A stretch of DNA of 64,000 nt from assembly GCF_023008405.1 (NCBI RefSeq), contig NZ_CP095376.1:892001-956000 (forward strand). Direction: 5' to 3'. Positions within the stretch are counted from its first letter, which is position 1. Every line of letters begins with the position of its first letter. The translations under genes were made by a program, and so were the position numbers. The DNA is from Amycolatopsis sp. FBCC-B4732. GTDB lineage: Bacteria > Actinomycetota > Actinomycetes > Mycobacteriales > Pseudonocardiaceae. Shown piece by piece: positions 10,436-18,868 of the stretch. The notes below the pieces were generated by a model. The model saw nothing but the letters and a program-made list of their open reading frames with translations. It did not search any database and was not told where the DNA came from.

Positions 10436-11071
10436 TCACCCGCCAGTCGGGTCACCGTCGCCGTGCTCACGGTAAGTGATCAAGGTGCGCCAGAAGAACA
10501 GCGACCGGACGGTGCTGCCCGGCAGCAGCCGGGCCGCTTCGCGACGGACCTCGGCCATCGTCGGGAAGTCGTCGGCGACGGGGGCCCGCGGGCCGTCCTC
10601 GGGGCCGCCGTTCAGCCGCTCACCGGCGTAGACGACCAGCCGGGCGAGGGCGTTGACCGGCACCGCCGCGACCGCGCGTGCCCAGTCCACCGGCGTGCTG
10701 GGCCGCGCCAGGCCGAGCACCACGAGCACCCCGCCGGGCACCAGCGCGCGGCGCAGCTTGGCCAGCGTCTCGAACGGCATGTGGTGCAGCGACGCCAGGC
10801 AGGAGATGAAGTCGTAGTGGGCCTCGGGCAGGGCGTCGGTCGTGACGTCGGCCTGCCGGTAGACGATCTCGCCCGGCCCCGGCGAACCCAGCCCGGCCGC
10901 CGCTTCGACCATCGCCGCCGACACGTCGACCGCCTCCACCGCCATGCCGGTCGCGGCCAGCCGCCGCGCGAACCGCCCGGTGCCGCACCCGACGTCCAGC
11001 GCGATCCCCGGGCCCGGTGGCAGCTGGTCGAGCAGCAGCGGGTGGTAGTGGTCGTTGTGGTTGAACGGCAT
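10436..11071 (-). CDS. Class I SAM-dependent methyltransferase
   Basis: 211 residues. Motif I is LDVGCGTGRFARRL (SAM-binding glycine loop), with an acidic residue at the end of strand 2 (VEAVDVS) and IVYRQADVT and DFISCLASLHHMPF as the later motifs, matching the methyltransferase 11/25 fold. The substrate is unknown. The ATG at 11071 is chosen (MPFNHNDHYHPLLLDQL follows). A GTG at 11098 would add nine residues that overlap the promoter region of folC. It is divergent from folC with about 75 bp between the starts. Confidence 0.82.
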   Translation of the reverse strand: MPFNHNDHYHPLLLDQLPPGPGIALDVGCGTGRFARRLAATGMAVEAVDVSAAMVEAAAGLGSPGPGEIVYRQADVTTDALPEAHYDFISCLASLHHMPFETLAKLRRALVPGGVLVVLGLARPSTPVDWARAVAAVPVNALARLVVYAGERLNGGPEDGPRAPVADDFPTMAEVRREAARLLPGSTVRSLFFWRTLITYREHGDGDPTGG

Positions 11072-11145
11072 GCGTCGAGAGTGCCACCGATCGCGCACGT
11101 AGACTCGGAAGGCAAGTGCGAAAACCCCAGGCCGGAGGAGATTCA

Positions 11146-12801
11146 GTGCCGCAGGATGAGACAGGTCGCAAGCCGGACCTGTCGGATCTCGACAGCTTCG
11201 CGGGCGTCGACGAGCTGGGTGCCGAAGGGTACGAGGACTCCGACGACCACGACCCGGAGCTGGACGCGCGCGACACCGCGTTCGACGTCGGCGGCGGCTC
11301 GCGCGGCGGCATCGGCGGCGTCGGCCAGCTGGGCGACAACCTCGCCACCGGCCCGGTGCCCGACCTCACCGTGCCCGAGGACACCGAGCTGCACGAGCTC
11401 GACGACCAGGGCGAGCCCGAGGTCCACGGCAGCCCGGACGGCCCCGAGGCCCGCCGCGAGCTGATGGCCGTCGAGGCCGAGCTGAACCAGCGCTGGCCGG
11501 AGACGAAGATCGAGCCGTCGCTGACCCGGATCTCCGCGCTGACGCAGCTGCTGGGCGAGCCGAACCGCGGCTACCCGGTGCTGCACATCGCCGGCACGAA
11601 CGGCAAGGGCTCCACGGCCCGGATGATCGACGCGCTGCTGACCCGGATGGGCCTGCGCGTCGGCCGCTACACGAGCCCGCACCTGCAGCTGGTCACCGAG
11701 CGGATCGCGCTCGACGGCCACCCGATCTCCGCCGCCCGCTACGCCGAGCTGTGGCACGACATCGCGCCCTACGTGTCCATGGTGGACGGCGCGAGCGCGG
11801 ACGGCGTCGCGATGAGCAAGTTCGAGATCCTCACCGGGATGGCGTTCGCCGCGTTCGCCGACGCGCCGGTCGAGGCCGCCGTGCTCGAAGCGGGCATGGG
11901 CGGGGCCTGGGACGCCACGAACGTCGCCGACGCCGAAGTCGCCGTGATCACCCCGATCGGCCTCGACCACGTCGAGTACCTGGGGCCCGACGCGGTGAGC
12001 GCGGCGCGCGAAAAGGCGGGCATCATCAAGGCCGGCTCGGTCGCGGTCATCGCCGAGCAGGACCCCGAGGTGCAGAAGGTGCTGCTCGACCGCGCCGTCG
12101 AGGTCGACGCCGCGGTCGCGCGCGCCGGCAGTGAGTTCGGCGTGCTGGAGCGCGAGGTCGCCGTCGGCGGGCAGCTGCTGAAGCTGCAGGGCCTCGGCGG
12201 GGTCTACGACGACGTCTTCCTGCCGCTGCACGGCGCCCACCAGGCCGCGAACGCCGCACTGGCGCTGGCCGCGGTCGAGGCGTTCTTCGGCGCGGGCAAG
12301 GACCGGCAGCTGGTCGTCGAGGCCGTGCGCGAGGCGTTCGCCGAGGTCGAGACGCCGGGACGGCTGGAGCGGGTCCGCGCGGCCCCCGCCGTGATGATCG
12401 ACGCCGCCCACAACCCGCACGGCGCCCGCGCGCTCGCGACGACCGTGGCCGAGGAGTTCGCCTTCCGCCGCCTGGTCGCGGTGGTCGGCGTGATGGCCGA
12501 AAAGGACGCCCGCGGCATCCTCGACGCGCTCGAGCCGGTGGTGTCGGACGTCGTCGTCACGCGCAACTCGTCGCCGCGCTCGATGCCGCTGGAGGAGCTC
12601 AACGAGCTCGCGATCTCGGTGTTCGGCGAGGACCGGGTGGTCGCCGAGACCGACCTGGAAACGGCGATCGAGACGGCGATCGCGCTGGTGGAGACCAGCG
12701 ACGACCCCGAGGAGCCGCTCGCGGGCGGCGGCGTGCTGGTCACCGGCTCGGTGGTCACCGCCGGCGAAACGCGCACCCTGTTCGGGAAGGAGCCGGCGTG
12801 A
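11146..12801 (+). CDS. folC: Folylpolyglutamate synthase / dihydrofolate synthase with acidic N-terminal extension
   Basis: 551 residues. The Mur-ligase-like ATPase core has the P-loop GTNGKGS at residues 150-156, then RYTSPHLQLVTERI and EAGMGGAWDATN, and the C-terminal MIDAAHNPHGA region. The enzyme adds glutamate to folates and makes dihydrofolate from dihydropteroate. FolC proteins are usually about 430-490 residues. Here a roughly 105-residue acidic, low-complexity leader (DLSDLDSFAGVDEL, YEDSDDHDPELD) precedes the core, which begins near ELMAVEAELNQRWPETKIEP. The GTG at 11146 follows a GGAGGAG ribosome-binding sequence, so the extension appears genuine. The stop overlaps the DUF4233 start (GTGA), indicating translational coupling. 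Confidence 0.93.
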   Translation: MPQDETGRKPDLSDLDSFAGVDELGAEGYEDSDDHDPELDARDTAFDVGGGSRGGIGGVGQLGDNLATGPVPDLTVPEDTELHELDDQGEPEVHGSPDGPEARRELMAVEAELNQRWPETKIEPSLTRISALTQLLGEPNRGYPVLHIAGTNGKGSTARMIDALLTRMGLRVGRYTSPHLQLVTERIALDGHPISAARYAELWHDIAPYVSMVDGASADGVAMSKFEILTGMAFAAFADAPVEAAVLEAGMGGAWDATNVADAEVAVITPIGLDHVEYLGPDAVSAAREKAGIIKAGSVAVIAEQDPEVQKVLLDRAVEVDAAVARAGSEFGVLEREVAVGGQLLKLQGLGGVYDDVFLPLHGAHQAANAALALAAVEAFFGAGKDRQLVVEAVREAFAEVETPGRLERVRAAPAVMIDAAHNPHGARALATTVAEEFAFRRLVAVVGVMAEKDARGILDALEPVVSDVVVTRNSSPRSMPLEELNELAISVFGEDRVVAETDLETAIETAIALVETSDDPEEPLAGGGVLVTGSVVTAGETRTLFGKEPA

Positions 12802-13196
12802 GCGAGCCGACCGAAGCCCCCAAGCCGAAGGACCCGATGAAGGGCTTCCGCGGCGTGATGTCGGGGACCCTGATCATGGAGGGCATCACGGTCGCCCTCG
12901 CGCTCCCGGTGGTGAACAAGCTCGGCGGCGGGATCAGCACCGGCGTCGGCTGGACGGTCATCGCGGTGGCCGTGCTGCTGGTCGTGACCTGCGGGTTCGT
13001 CAAGCGCCCGTGGGCGGTGCCGCTGATCCTCGCGCTGCAGGTGGTGCTGATCGCGCTGGTGTTCTGGCTGCCCGCGATCACCGTGCTCGGCGTGATCTTC
13101 CTGGCGATCTGGCTGTGGCTGCTGTGGCTGCGCAAGGACGTCGCCCGCCGGATGGCGGCCGGCACCCTGGCGAGCCAGCAGCAGCCCCAGGCCTGA
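12798..13196 (+). CDS. DUF4233 membrane protein
   Basis: 132 residues with four hydrophobic helices (LIMEGITVALALPVV, WTVIAVAVLLVVTCGFV, VPLILALQVVLIALVFW, GVIFLAIWLWLLWL) and a short charged C-terminus. The family is found next to folC across actinobacteria (Rv2446c in M. tuberculosis). Its function is not known. Its GTG overlaps the folC stop by four bases, so it is translated with folC. Confidence 0.9.
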   Translation: MSEPTEAPKPKDPMKGFRGVMSGTLIMEGITVALALPVVNKLGGGISTGVGWTVIAVAVLLVVTCGFVKRPWAVPLILALQVVLIALVFWLPAITVLGVIFLAIWLWLLWLRKDVARRMAAGTLASQQQPQA

Positions 13197-13200
13197 TCGC

Positions 13201-14094
13201 CTACAGGTAGTCGCCGTTCGCGACGTCGTCGAGCAGCGACGCGTGGCGGGGTGACCAGCCGAGCAGCTCCCGCGTGAGCGTGCTGGAGACGGGCGCGTCG
13301 AGCCCGTAGGCCCGGGCGATGAACGGGCTGACGAAGTGCCCGGCGGCCTCGTCCGGGCTCAGCGAGACCACGGGCACGTCCAGCCCGCGCCCGACCGTCT
13401 CCGCGATGCTCCGGAACGGCACGTTCTCGGCGGTCGCGTGCAGCACGCTGCCCGCCGGAGCGCCTTCCAGGGCCAGCCGGAAGACGACCGCCGCGTCGAG
13501 CCGGTGCACCGCGGGCCACCGGTTGGTGCCGTCGCCGACGTAGGCCGACTGCCCGCTCTTGCGCGCGGTGTCCACGAGCCAGGCGATGAACCCGTGGTCA
13601 CCGGGACCGTGGACGGTCGGCGCGAGCCGGACCACGCTCGCCCGCACGCCCTGCGCGGCGAAGTCCAGGCAGGCCCGCTCGCCCGCGATCCGGAAGGCGG
13701 CGAGCCCGGCCGCGTCGGGCTCGTCCCGCTCGGTGCTCTCCCGCCCGGCGGGCATGACCAGCGTGCCGGACGTGCTCACGAACGGCTTGCCCGAACCCAC
13801 CAGGACCGCACCGAGCGCCTCGATCGCGGTCCGGTCGCGGCGGGTCATGTCGGCCAGATCGCTGAAGTCGCCGCCGAAGGCCATGTGCAGCACGGCGTCG
13901 GCGGCTTCGGCGCCGGCGCGCAGGCTGTCGAGGTCCTCCAGCGAGCCCTGGTGCGGGGTGGCGCCCAGCGACTCGAGCCGGGCGGCGGCAGCGTCCGAGC
14001 GCGCGAGGCCGGTGACGGTGTGGCCGGCGGCGATCAGCTCGGTGACGACGGCGGGTCCGGTGAGGCCGGAACCGCCGGTGACGAAGACGTGCAT
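13201..14094 (-). CDS. NAD(P)-dependent epimerase/dehydratase (SDR family)
   Basis: 297 residues of extended SDR fold. It starts with MHVFVTGGSGLTGPAVVTEL (the GxxGxxG nucleotide-binding motif) and continues with HMAFGGDFSDL. The usual YxxxK catalytic pair is not evident: the corresponding position reads FRIAGERACLDFA, so catalysis may be atypical or the protein may act as a sensor like NmrA. The ATG at 14094 is chosen because the nucleotide fold begins there. It is divergent from a TetR gene across a large palindrome and is probably repressed by it. Confidence 0.85.
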   Translation of the reverse strand: MHVFVTGGSGLTGPAVVTELIAAGHTVTGLARSDAAAARLESLGATPHQGSLEDLDSLRAGAEAADAVLHMAFGGDFSDLADMTRRDRTAIEALGAVLVGSGKPFVSTSGTLVMPAGRESTERDEPDAAGLAAFRIAGERACLDFAAQGVRASVVRLAPTVHGPGDHGFIAWLVDTARKSGQSAYVGDGTNRWPAVHRLDAAVVFRLALEGAPAGSVLHATAENVPFRSIAETVGRGLDVPVVSLSPDEAAGHFVSPFIARAYGLDAPVSSTLTRELLGWSPRHASLLDDVANGDYL

Positions 14095-14110
14095 GGGGAC
14101 AACTCCCGGG

Positions 14111-14168
14111 GTAGCGACAGTGACTGACACTACGAACTGTACCGCGTAGTGTCAGTCGCTGTCGCTAC
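14111..14168. promoter_or_regulatory. TetR-type operator with 24-bp arms
   Basis: Arms 14111-14134 and 14145-14168 are inverted repeats of 24 bp with a single mismatch and a 10-base spacer. The inner ACTGACACTACG / CGTAGTGTCAGT halves are perfect. It occupies the whole short gap between the epimerase and TetR genes, so one bound regulator could control both promoters. Confidence 0.75.
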
Positions 14169-14183
14169 CGGTAGGCTGACGTC

Positions 14184-14753
14184 GTGCCACGCAGCGGAGA
14201 AGAAGCGCGCCGCCGCCTTCAGCAGGCGGCGCTGGAGCTGTACCGGGAACGCGGGTTCGACCAGACCACGACGGCCGAGATCGCGGCCCGGGCCGGCGTC
14301 ACCGAGCGCACGTTCTTCCGGCACTTCCCGGACAAGCGCGAAGTGCTCTTCGACGGCGAAGCCACGCTGCGGGCCGAACTCGTCGCGTCGGTCGCCGAGG
14401 CGCCCGACGGGCTGCCGCCCCTCGAAGTCCTGATCCGCGCCTTCCGGAAGTCCGGGCGGATCCTGGAGAGCAACCGGCCGTTCGCCGAACCGCGGCTCGC
14501 GGTCATCGCGGCGACCCCGGCGTTGCGGGAGCGCGACCTGGCCAAGGCCGCGGCGATGAGCGACGCACTGGCGGCGGCGCTGCGGGCCCGGGGAGTCGCC
14601 GACCGGCCGGCCGCGCTCGCCGCGTACATCGGCTGGATCACCTTCCACCACGCGGCCGCAGCGTGGATCGGGGAATCCGCGCGCGGTCTCGACGAGCACC
14701 TCGACGAGGCCTTCGCCGATCTGCGCGCGTTGGCGGCGGAGGCGGACGGCTGA
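14184..14753 (+). CDS. TetR-family transcriptional regulator
   Basis: 189 residues. The N-terminal helix-turn-helix (about residues 8-54) reads RRRLQQAALELYRERGFDQT then TAEIAARAGVTERTFFRHFP, a textbook TetR DNA-binding domain with a FxHF signature. The C-terminal ligand-binding domain is divergent, so no inducer can be proposed. The GTG at 14184 lies 16 bp from the long palindrome. It most probably represses itself and the divergent epimerase. Confidence 0.93.
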   Translation: MPRSGEEARRRLQQAALELYRERGFDQTTTAEIAARAGVTERTFFRHFPDKREVLFDGEATLRAELVASVAEAPDGLPPLEVLIRAFRKSGRILESNRPFAEPRLAVIAATPALRERDLAKAAAMSDALAAALRARGVADRPAALAAYIGWITFHHAAAAWIGESARGLDEHLDEAFADLRALAAEADG

Positions 14754-14774
14754 GCGCCCGCCTCCGCCGGCAGC

Positions 14775-17138
14775 TCAGCGCAGCACGACGATCCGCAGCG
14801 CGGGGGAGCGCAGGATGTCGGCTTCGCAGAAGCGTCCCTTCACCCACTCGCCGCGGCTGTAGAGCTTCGTCTGGTCGCTGAAGTACGGCGACTTCGGGTT
14901 CGCCGACTGCGAGTACGTCAGCAGCGTCGACGAGTCCGGGCACGCGTGCCCGCCGAACCCGACCACCTGGATGTAGCTCGAGCCGTGCGCCACCTCGACG
15001 TTGCCGCGCGCCGGGTCCCACACCGGCGTCATCACGTTCAGCACGCCGAGGAAGCCTTGCCCGCCGTGGATCGGGATGCGCTCGCCGTTGCGGGTGACGG
15101 CCTGGCCGTCCCGCAGCTTCGCGTCCGGCGGGAGACCGGCCTTGCGCAGGTCCACCAGCGCGTCGCCGAACGCCTTCTGCACAGCGGCGTTCGCCGTGTT
15201 GAGTGTGTTCGGCGTGGTCAGCGGTGCCTTCGGGTCGAACGGCACCGAGAACCGGTCCACGCCGCCGAGCCGGGCGGCGAACCGCTGGAACAGCAGCGAG
15301 CCGCGGGTGTCCAGGGTGAACGTGTGGTCCCAGTTCGCCAGCGCGGTGCACGCCGGACCGACCGGCACCGGACCGGACGACGACGGCGCCTGCCCGCCCG
15401 GGAAGGACGCGCACAGCTTCACCAGGTCCGCCGCCGTCAGGTCGGCGAACAGGCTGTGGTCGGCGAAGAGCATCTTCTTCGTCGAGTCGGTCGTGAAGCC
15501 GCCCTTTTCGGCCGTGAGCAACGCTTCCCGCGTGCGCGGCGAGCGCTCGGTGCCGATGTCTCCGACGATGTGCGGGTACCCCGTGATCGGCGCTTTCGCG
15601 TTCGCGAGCCAGGCGCTGTCGTTGGCGTTCAGCTCGTAGTCACGGCTCTGCTGCCGCGGCAGCCGCGACGGCGCGAAGATGCCCGGTTCGAGCGCGCCGG
15701 GGTCGGAACCCCATTGGCACGACGACTTCGAACCGTCCAAAATGGCCAGTCCGACCTGCTCGAACGTCCCCTGCCCCAACGGGGTGCCGCACGCCTTCGC
15801 CTGCTCGTCGGTGACGTGCGGGACCACCTGGATGTCGGCGTAGAGCGCGTTGCCGGCCCGGTCGGTGGCGATGGTGTTGACCCACGGGACGCCCTGGGTG
15901 CGGCTCAGCGCGCGGACGACGTCGGCCGTGCTGCGGGACTGGTCGAGCTCGAACCACGTGTTCAGCCCGCGCAGGTTCGTCGCGTTGGCGTCGCGCACCG
16001 CGTACGCCGACTTCGCCGTCCACGGCAGCGGGATGCCCTGGAAGTCGGCCATCACCGGCCCGTAGCGCGTCGACCAGAACGTCTGCCGGACCGGCTTCAC
16101 CGAGCCGTCGGCCTGGCGCACCTGGACCGTGACGTCGGCCGACGTCATCTTCTCCGGCTTGCCGTCGACGAGGTACGTCGTCGGGTCGCCCGCCTGCAGC
16201 GGCACCTCGAAGAGACCGAACGTCACCGGCGTCGACACCGTGTGCGTCCAGGCCGCGTCCGCGGTGTGCCCGATCTGGACGAACGGCATGCCGAGCAGGC
16301 TCGCGCCGGCGACGTCGAACCGGCCCGGGATGGTCAGCTGGCTCTGCCAGAACCGCCGCCCGGCCTGCCACGGGTAGTGCGGGTTGCCGAGCAGCACGCT
16401 GCCCCGGCCCGACGCGGTCGAGTCCGCGCCGATCGCGAGGCCGTTGCTGCCCAGCCCGCTCCCGCCGAGCGCCTTCCGCACCTGGTCGGAGAGCTGCCCG
16501 GCGGTGCCAGGGGCCGGCGCCGGTGTGGTGCCGGACGGCGGTGCGGTGAACAGGCTTTCGGTGACCACGCCCTGCCCGCCGGTGATCGCGATGGCGTAGA
16601 AGTGCCGGTAGAAGTCCTGCTCGGTGATGGGCCGGACCCAGTCCGCGCCGCGGCACGCCGGGTCCGAGATCCCGGATTTGCCGGTGCGCGCCAGGAAGGC
16701 GTTGAAGCCCTTCACATAGCCGGAAACGATCTGCCGGACCTCGGGCCGCGGCCCCTGCGGCGCGGGCTGCGCGGCCAGCCTGTCGACGATCCCCGAGTCG
16801 TTGATCCGCTGGAAGAACAGGTCGCTGTGCAGGTTGTTCGCCGCCTCGGACAACGACGGGTAGCCGTCGCCGCCCGGGCCCAGGTACTTCGACCGCTGCG
16901 CGCTCACCGTCAGGTAGATGTTCGCGAGCTCGCAGACGTTGTCGGTCGCCGCCGCGAAGCCGTACCCGTAGCCCAGGCCGGCGAAGTCCTTCGCGACGAT
17001 GTGCGGGATGCCGTGTTCGGTGTAGCGGAGGACGGCCTTGCCGCCGCTTTCCTGGCCCGCTTCCGCGATGCCGGTCCCCAGTGTGGTGATGGTGAGTGCC
17101 GCTGTCAGAACCGCCAGGGTTTTCCTGAATGGTCTCAT
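14775..17138 (-). CDS. Secreted penicillin-acylase-family N-terminal nucleophile hydrolase
   Basis: 787 residues with a Sec signal (KTLAVLTAALTITTLGTGIA, then EAG). The family is made as a precursor that cleaves itself; the new N-terminal Ser of the beta chain is the nucleophile. Here it is Ser231 in GLGSNGLAIG, followed by SVLLGNPHYPWQAGRRFWQ and GMPFVQIGHTADAAWTHTVS. This layout resembles aculeacin A acylase, PvdQ and other acylases that remove fatty acyl chains from lipopeptides or N-acyl-homoserine lactones. It should act outside the membrane. The substrate cannot be fixed from sequence. It is divergent from phoD. Confidence 0.9.
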   Translation of the reverse strand: MRPFRKTLAVLTAALTITTLGTGIAEAGQESGGKAVLRYTEHGIPHIVAKDFAGLGYGYGFAAATDNVCELANIYLTVSAQRSKYLGPGGDGYPSLSEAANNLHSDLFFQRINDSGIVDRLAAQPAPQGPRPEVRQIVSGYVKGFNAFLARTGKSGISDPACRGADWVRPITEQDFYRHFYAIAITGGQGVVTESLFTAPPSGTTPAPAPGTAGQLSDQVRKALGGSGLGSNGLAIGADSTASGRGSVLLGNPHYPWQAGRRFWQSQLTIPGRFDVAGASLLGMPFVQIGHTADAAWTHTVSTPVTFGLFEVPLQAGDPTTYLVDGKPEKMTSADVTVQVRQADGSVKPVRQTFWSTRYGPVMADFQGIPLPWTAKSAYAVRDANATNLRGLNTWFELDQSRSTADVVRALSRTQGVPWVNTIATDRAGNALYADIQVVPHVTDEQAKACGTPLGQGTFEQVGLAILDGSKSSCQWGSDPGALEPGIFAPSRLPRQQSRDYELNANDSAWLANAKAPITGYPHIVGDIGTERSPRTREALLTAEKGGFTTDSTKKMLFADHSLFADLTAADLVKLCASFPGGQAPSSSGPVPVGPACTALANWDHTFTLDTRGSLLFQRFAARLGGVDRFSVPFDPKAPLTTPNTLNTANAAVQKAFGDALVDLRKAGLPPDAKLRDGQAVTRNGERIPIHGGQGFLGVLNVMTPVWDPARGNVEVAHGSSYIQVVGFGGHACPDSSTLLTYSQSANPKSPYFSDQTKLYSRGEWVKGRFCEADILRSPALRIVVLR

Positions 17139-17261
17139 CTGACCCCCTTGTCGTGATCGCCACGCTACCGACGGCGAGCACCGCCGGGGATGGGGGAAAC
17201 CCCTGATATCCGTTCACCCGCGCGCAAACCCGCGTTGGCCGGGGCGGGATAGAAACCGCGC

Positions 17262-18014
17262 ATGACCGAACCGACCCACCACTCCCGCCGCACCCTGCTC
17301 AAGGCCGGTCTCACCGGCGCCGCCGCCACGCTCGTGCTGCCGTCGACGGCCTTCGCCGCGGTCCCGCTCGTCCGCCGCGACCGGCCCGTGCTGACCCACG
17401 GCGTCTCCTCCGGCGACGTCACCCCCGGCTCGGCGATCGTCTGGTCGCGCGCGGACCGCCCGTCGCGGCTCGCCGTCGAGATCGCGCGCGACCCGTCCTT
17501 CCGGCACGCCCGGCGGGTGCCCGGCCCCCTCGCCGGCCCGGCCACCGGGGGCACCGGGCAGGTCCGCGTCGCCGCCCTGCGGCCCGGCACGGAGTACCAC
17601 TACCGCGTGACGGCGGAGTCCCTCGACGGGCGCGCCACGAGCGAGCCGCTGACCGGCCGGTTCGCCACGGCGCCGGTGGGCCGCCGCGACACCCGCATCG
17701 TCTGGTCCGGCGACGTCGTCGGCCAGAACTGGGGCATCAACCCGGACCTGGGCGGGATGACGATCTTCTCGGCGATGGCCGCGCGGAACCCGGACCTCTT
17801 CCTGCACAGCGGCGACACGGTGTACGCGGACGGCCCGCTGACCGAAACCGTGGCCCTGCCCGGCGGCCGGACGTGGCGCAACGTCGTCACGGCGGAGAAG
17901 TCGAAGGTCGCCGAGACGCTCGACGAGTTCCGCGGCCAGCACGCGTACAACCGGCTCGACGAGAACTTCCGCCGCTTCGCCGCGCAGGTGCCCGCCTACG
18001 TCCAGTGGGACGAC
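17262..18014 (+). pseudogene. phoD: Alkaline phosphatase D, 5' part (interrupted by the integrated element)
   Basis: Codons 1-251 of phoD. The twin-arginine signal SRRTLLK (residues 8-14) and hydrophobic region show TAT export. An N-terminal Fn3-like domain (THGVSSGDVTPGSAIVWSRA) and the start of the metallophosphatase domain (WSGDVVG, LFLHSGDTVYADGP) follow. The frame breaks inside the WDDHEV motif: AYVQWDD is followed by element DNA that adds RQVCQPTTV and a stop at 18042-18044. The rest of the gene lies at 33336-34130. PhoD enzymes are secreted phosphodiesterases/phosphomonoesterases that need Fe and Ca. This fragment lacks the downstream metal ligands and should be inactive. Confidence 0.93.
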
Positions 18015-18038
18015 CGCCAAGTATGTCAACCAACAACA
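18000..18038. other. attL junction
   Basis: phoD sequence up to GACC (18012-18015), followed by the element half-site CCAAG-N3-GTCAACCAAC. The same half-site appears, inverted, at the right end. In the excised circle the CTTGG and CCAAG arms would face each other across a 7-base spacer whose centre is the A of GACC. Confidence 0.85.
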
Positions 18039-18120
18039 GTCTAACAGGGGCTCTACCTGCGCGAACTCTTTTGAGTGCCGCGAACCTAACTCGCTTCGAG
18101 GCCGTATCTACCATCTCGAC

Positions 18121-18633
18121 ATGAGCCTTTGGACCCCGGACGGAGCAGACCTCGGCGATGGTGCGCCCCCCAAACCTGATCCGCGAATGATCAACTTCGC
18201 AGGTTTGAACGGGCCCGCGCACGCTGGGTTCCACGAGCTGCGTCGACAGGCCTCCGCGTGGCCTACCACTGACTCAACCCCCCAAGGTGCTGCCGAACTG
18301 CTCGCAGCAAGCCGTGACCTCTTCGTCCAGGGCTACTACGCGTATGCCTTATTTGCCGTCGGCGGCACGTGGTCTATCTTCGCAGTAGAAGTAGCCTTAC
18401 GCGCGAAGCTCGGTGCAGACGAGAAGAAGTCCTTTGCTGAACTCGTGAAGACAGCAGAAAAGCAGAACCTTCTCCCAAACGCGGGATGGGAGAACGAGCG
18501 TCTCGACGCAGGTCGAAAGCTGCGAAACAACACAGTCCACGGGACCGGCCAAGAGCTATGGACGCCCGCCATGTCACGCACGGTGATTGGAGCCTCGCAC
18601 GAGGCCGTTGCCGCGCTGTTTTCCGAGAAATAG
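18121..18633 (+). CDS. HEPN-like hypothetical protein
   Basis: 170 residues, first gene at the left end of the element. No named family is recognised with certainty. The C-terminal half is helical and ends in RKLRNNTVHG, which contains R-x4-H (Arg135, His140). This is the catalytic signature of HEPN ribonucleases, preceded by a helix (LFVQGYYAYALFAVGGTWSI) as expected for that fold. HEPN proteins are common in abortive-infection and toxin-antitoxin systems. No Shine-Dalgarno sequence is visible, so it may be leaderless. It is convergent with the HNH gene. The HEPN assignment is an inference from the motif. Confidence 0.6.
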   Translation: MSLWTPDGADLGDGAPPKPDPRMINFAGLNGPAHAGFHELRRQASAWPTTDSTPQGAAELLAASRDLFVQGYYAYALFAVGGTWSIFAVEVALRAKLGADEKKSFAELVKTAEKQNLLPNAGWENERLDAGRKLRNNTVHGTGQELWTPAMSRTVIGASHEAVAALFSEK

Positions 18634-18707
18634 ATCACTGCGCAGCGCGTTTCATGTTCCGCCAGTGAGTGTGTTCAGAGTTTCTTTTCCCTGTGTAAGG
18701 CTGCCCT

Positions 18708-18748
18708 GCGGGTCCGCGCCGCTATCGGCTGGCACGCGCGGGGCCCGC
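18708..18748. terminator. Candidate bidirectional terminator
   Basis: GCGGGTCCGCGC (18708-18719) can pair with GCGCGGGGCCCGC (18736-18748) with one bulge, leaving a 16-base loop. It lies between the convergent HEPN-like and HNH genes. The rest of the 235-bp gap shows no gene. Confidence 0.45.
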
Positions 18749-18868
18749 CTTTGGCAACCGTAGGTCATTGGGCAAGCTATCCGTCATGGGTTTCCTTTCA
18801 CTTGAGAGTGCCCGGTTGTCTGCACTGAGCACCAGGCGCATTGGTTAGAGTACCCAACGAAAGTTTGA

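Noticed and set aside
14130..14699. 189-codon minus-strand frame opposite the TetR gene
   Set aside because: Antisense shadow; the plus-strand frame has a complete TetR helix-turn-helix.
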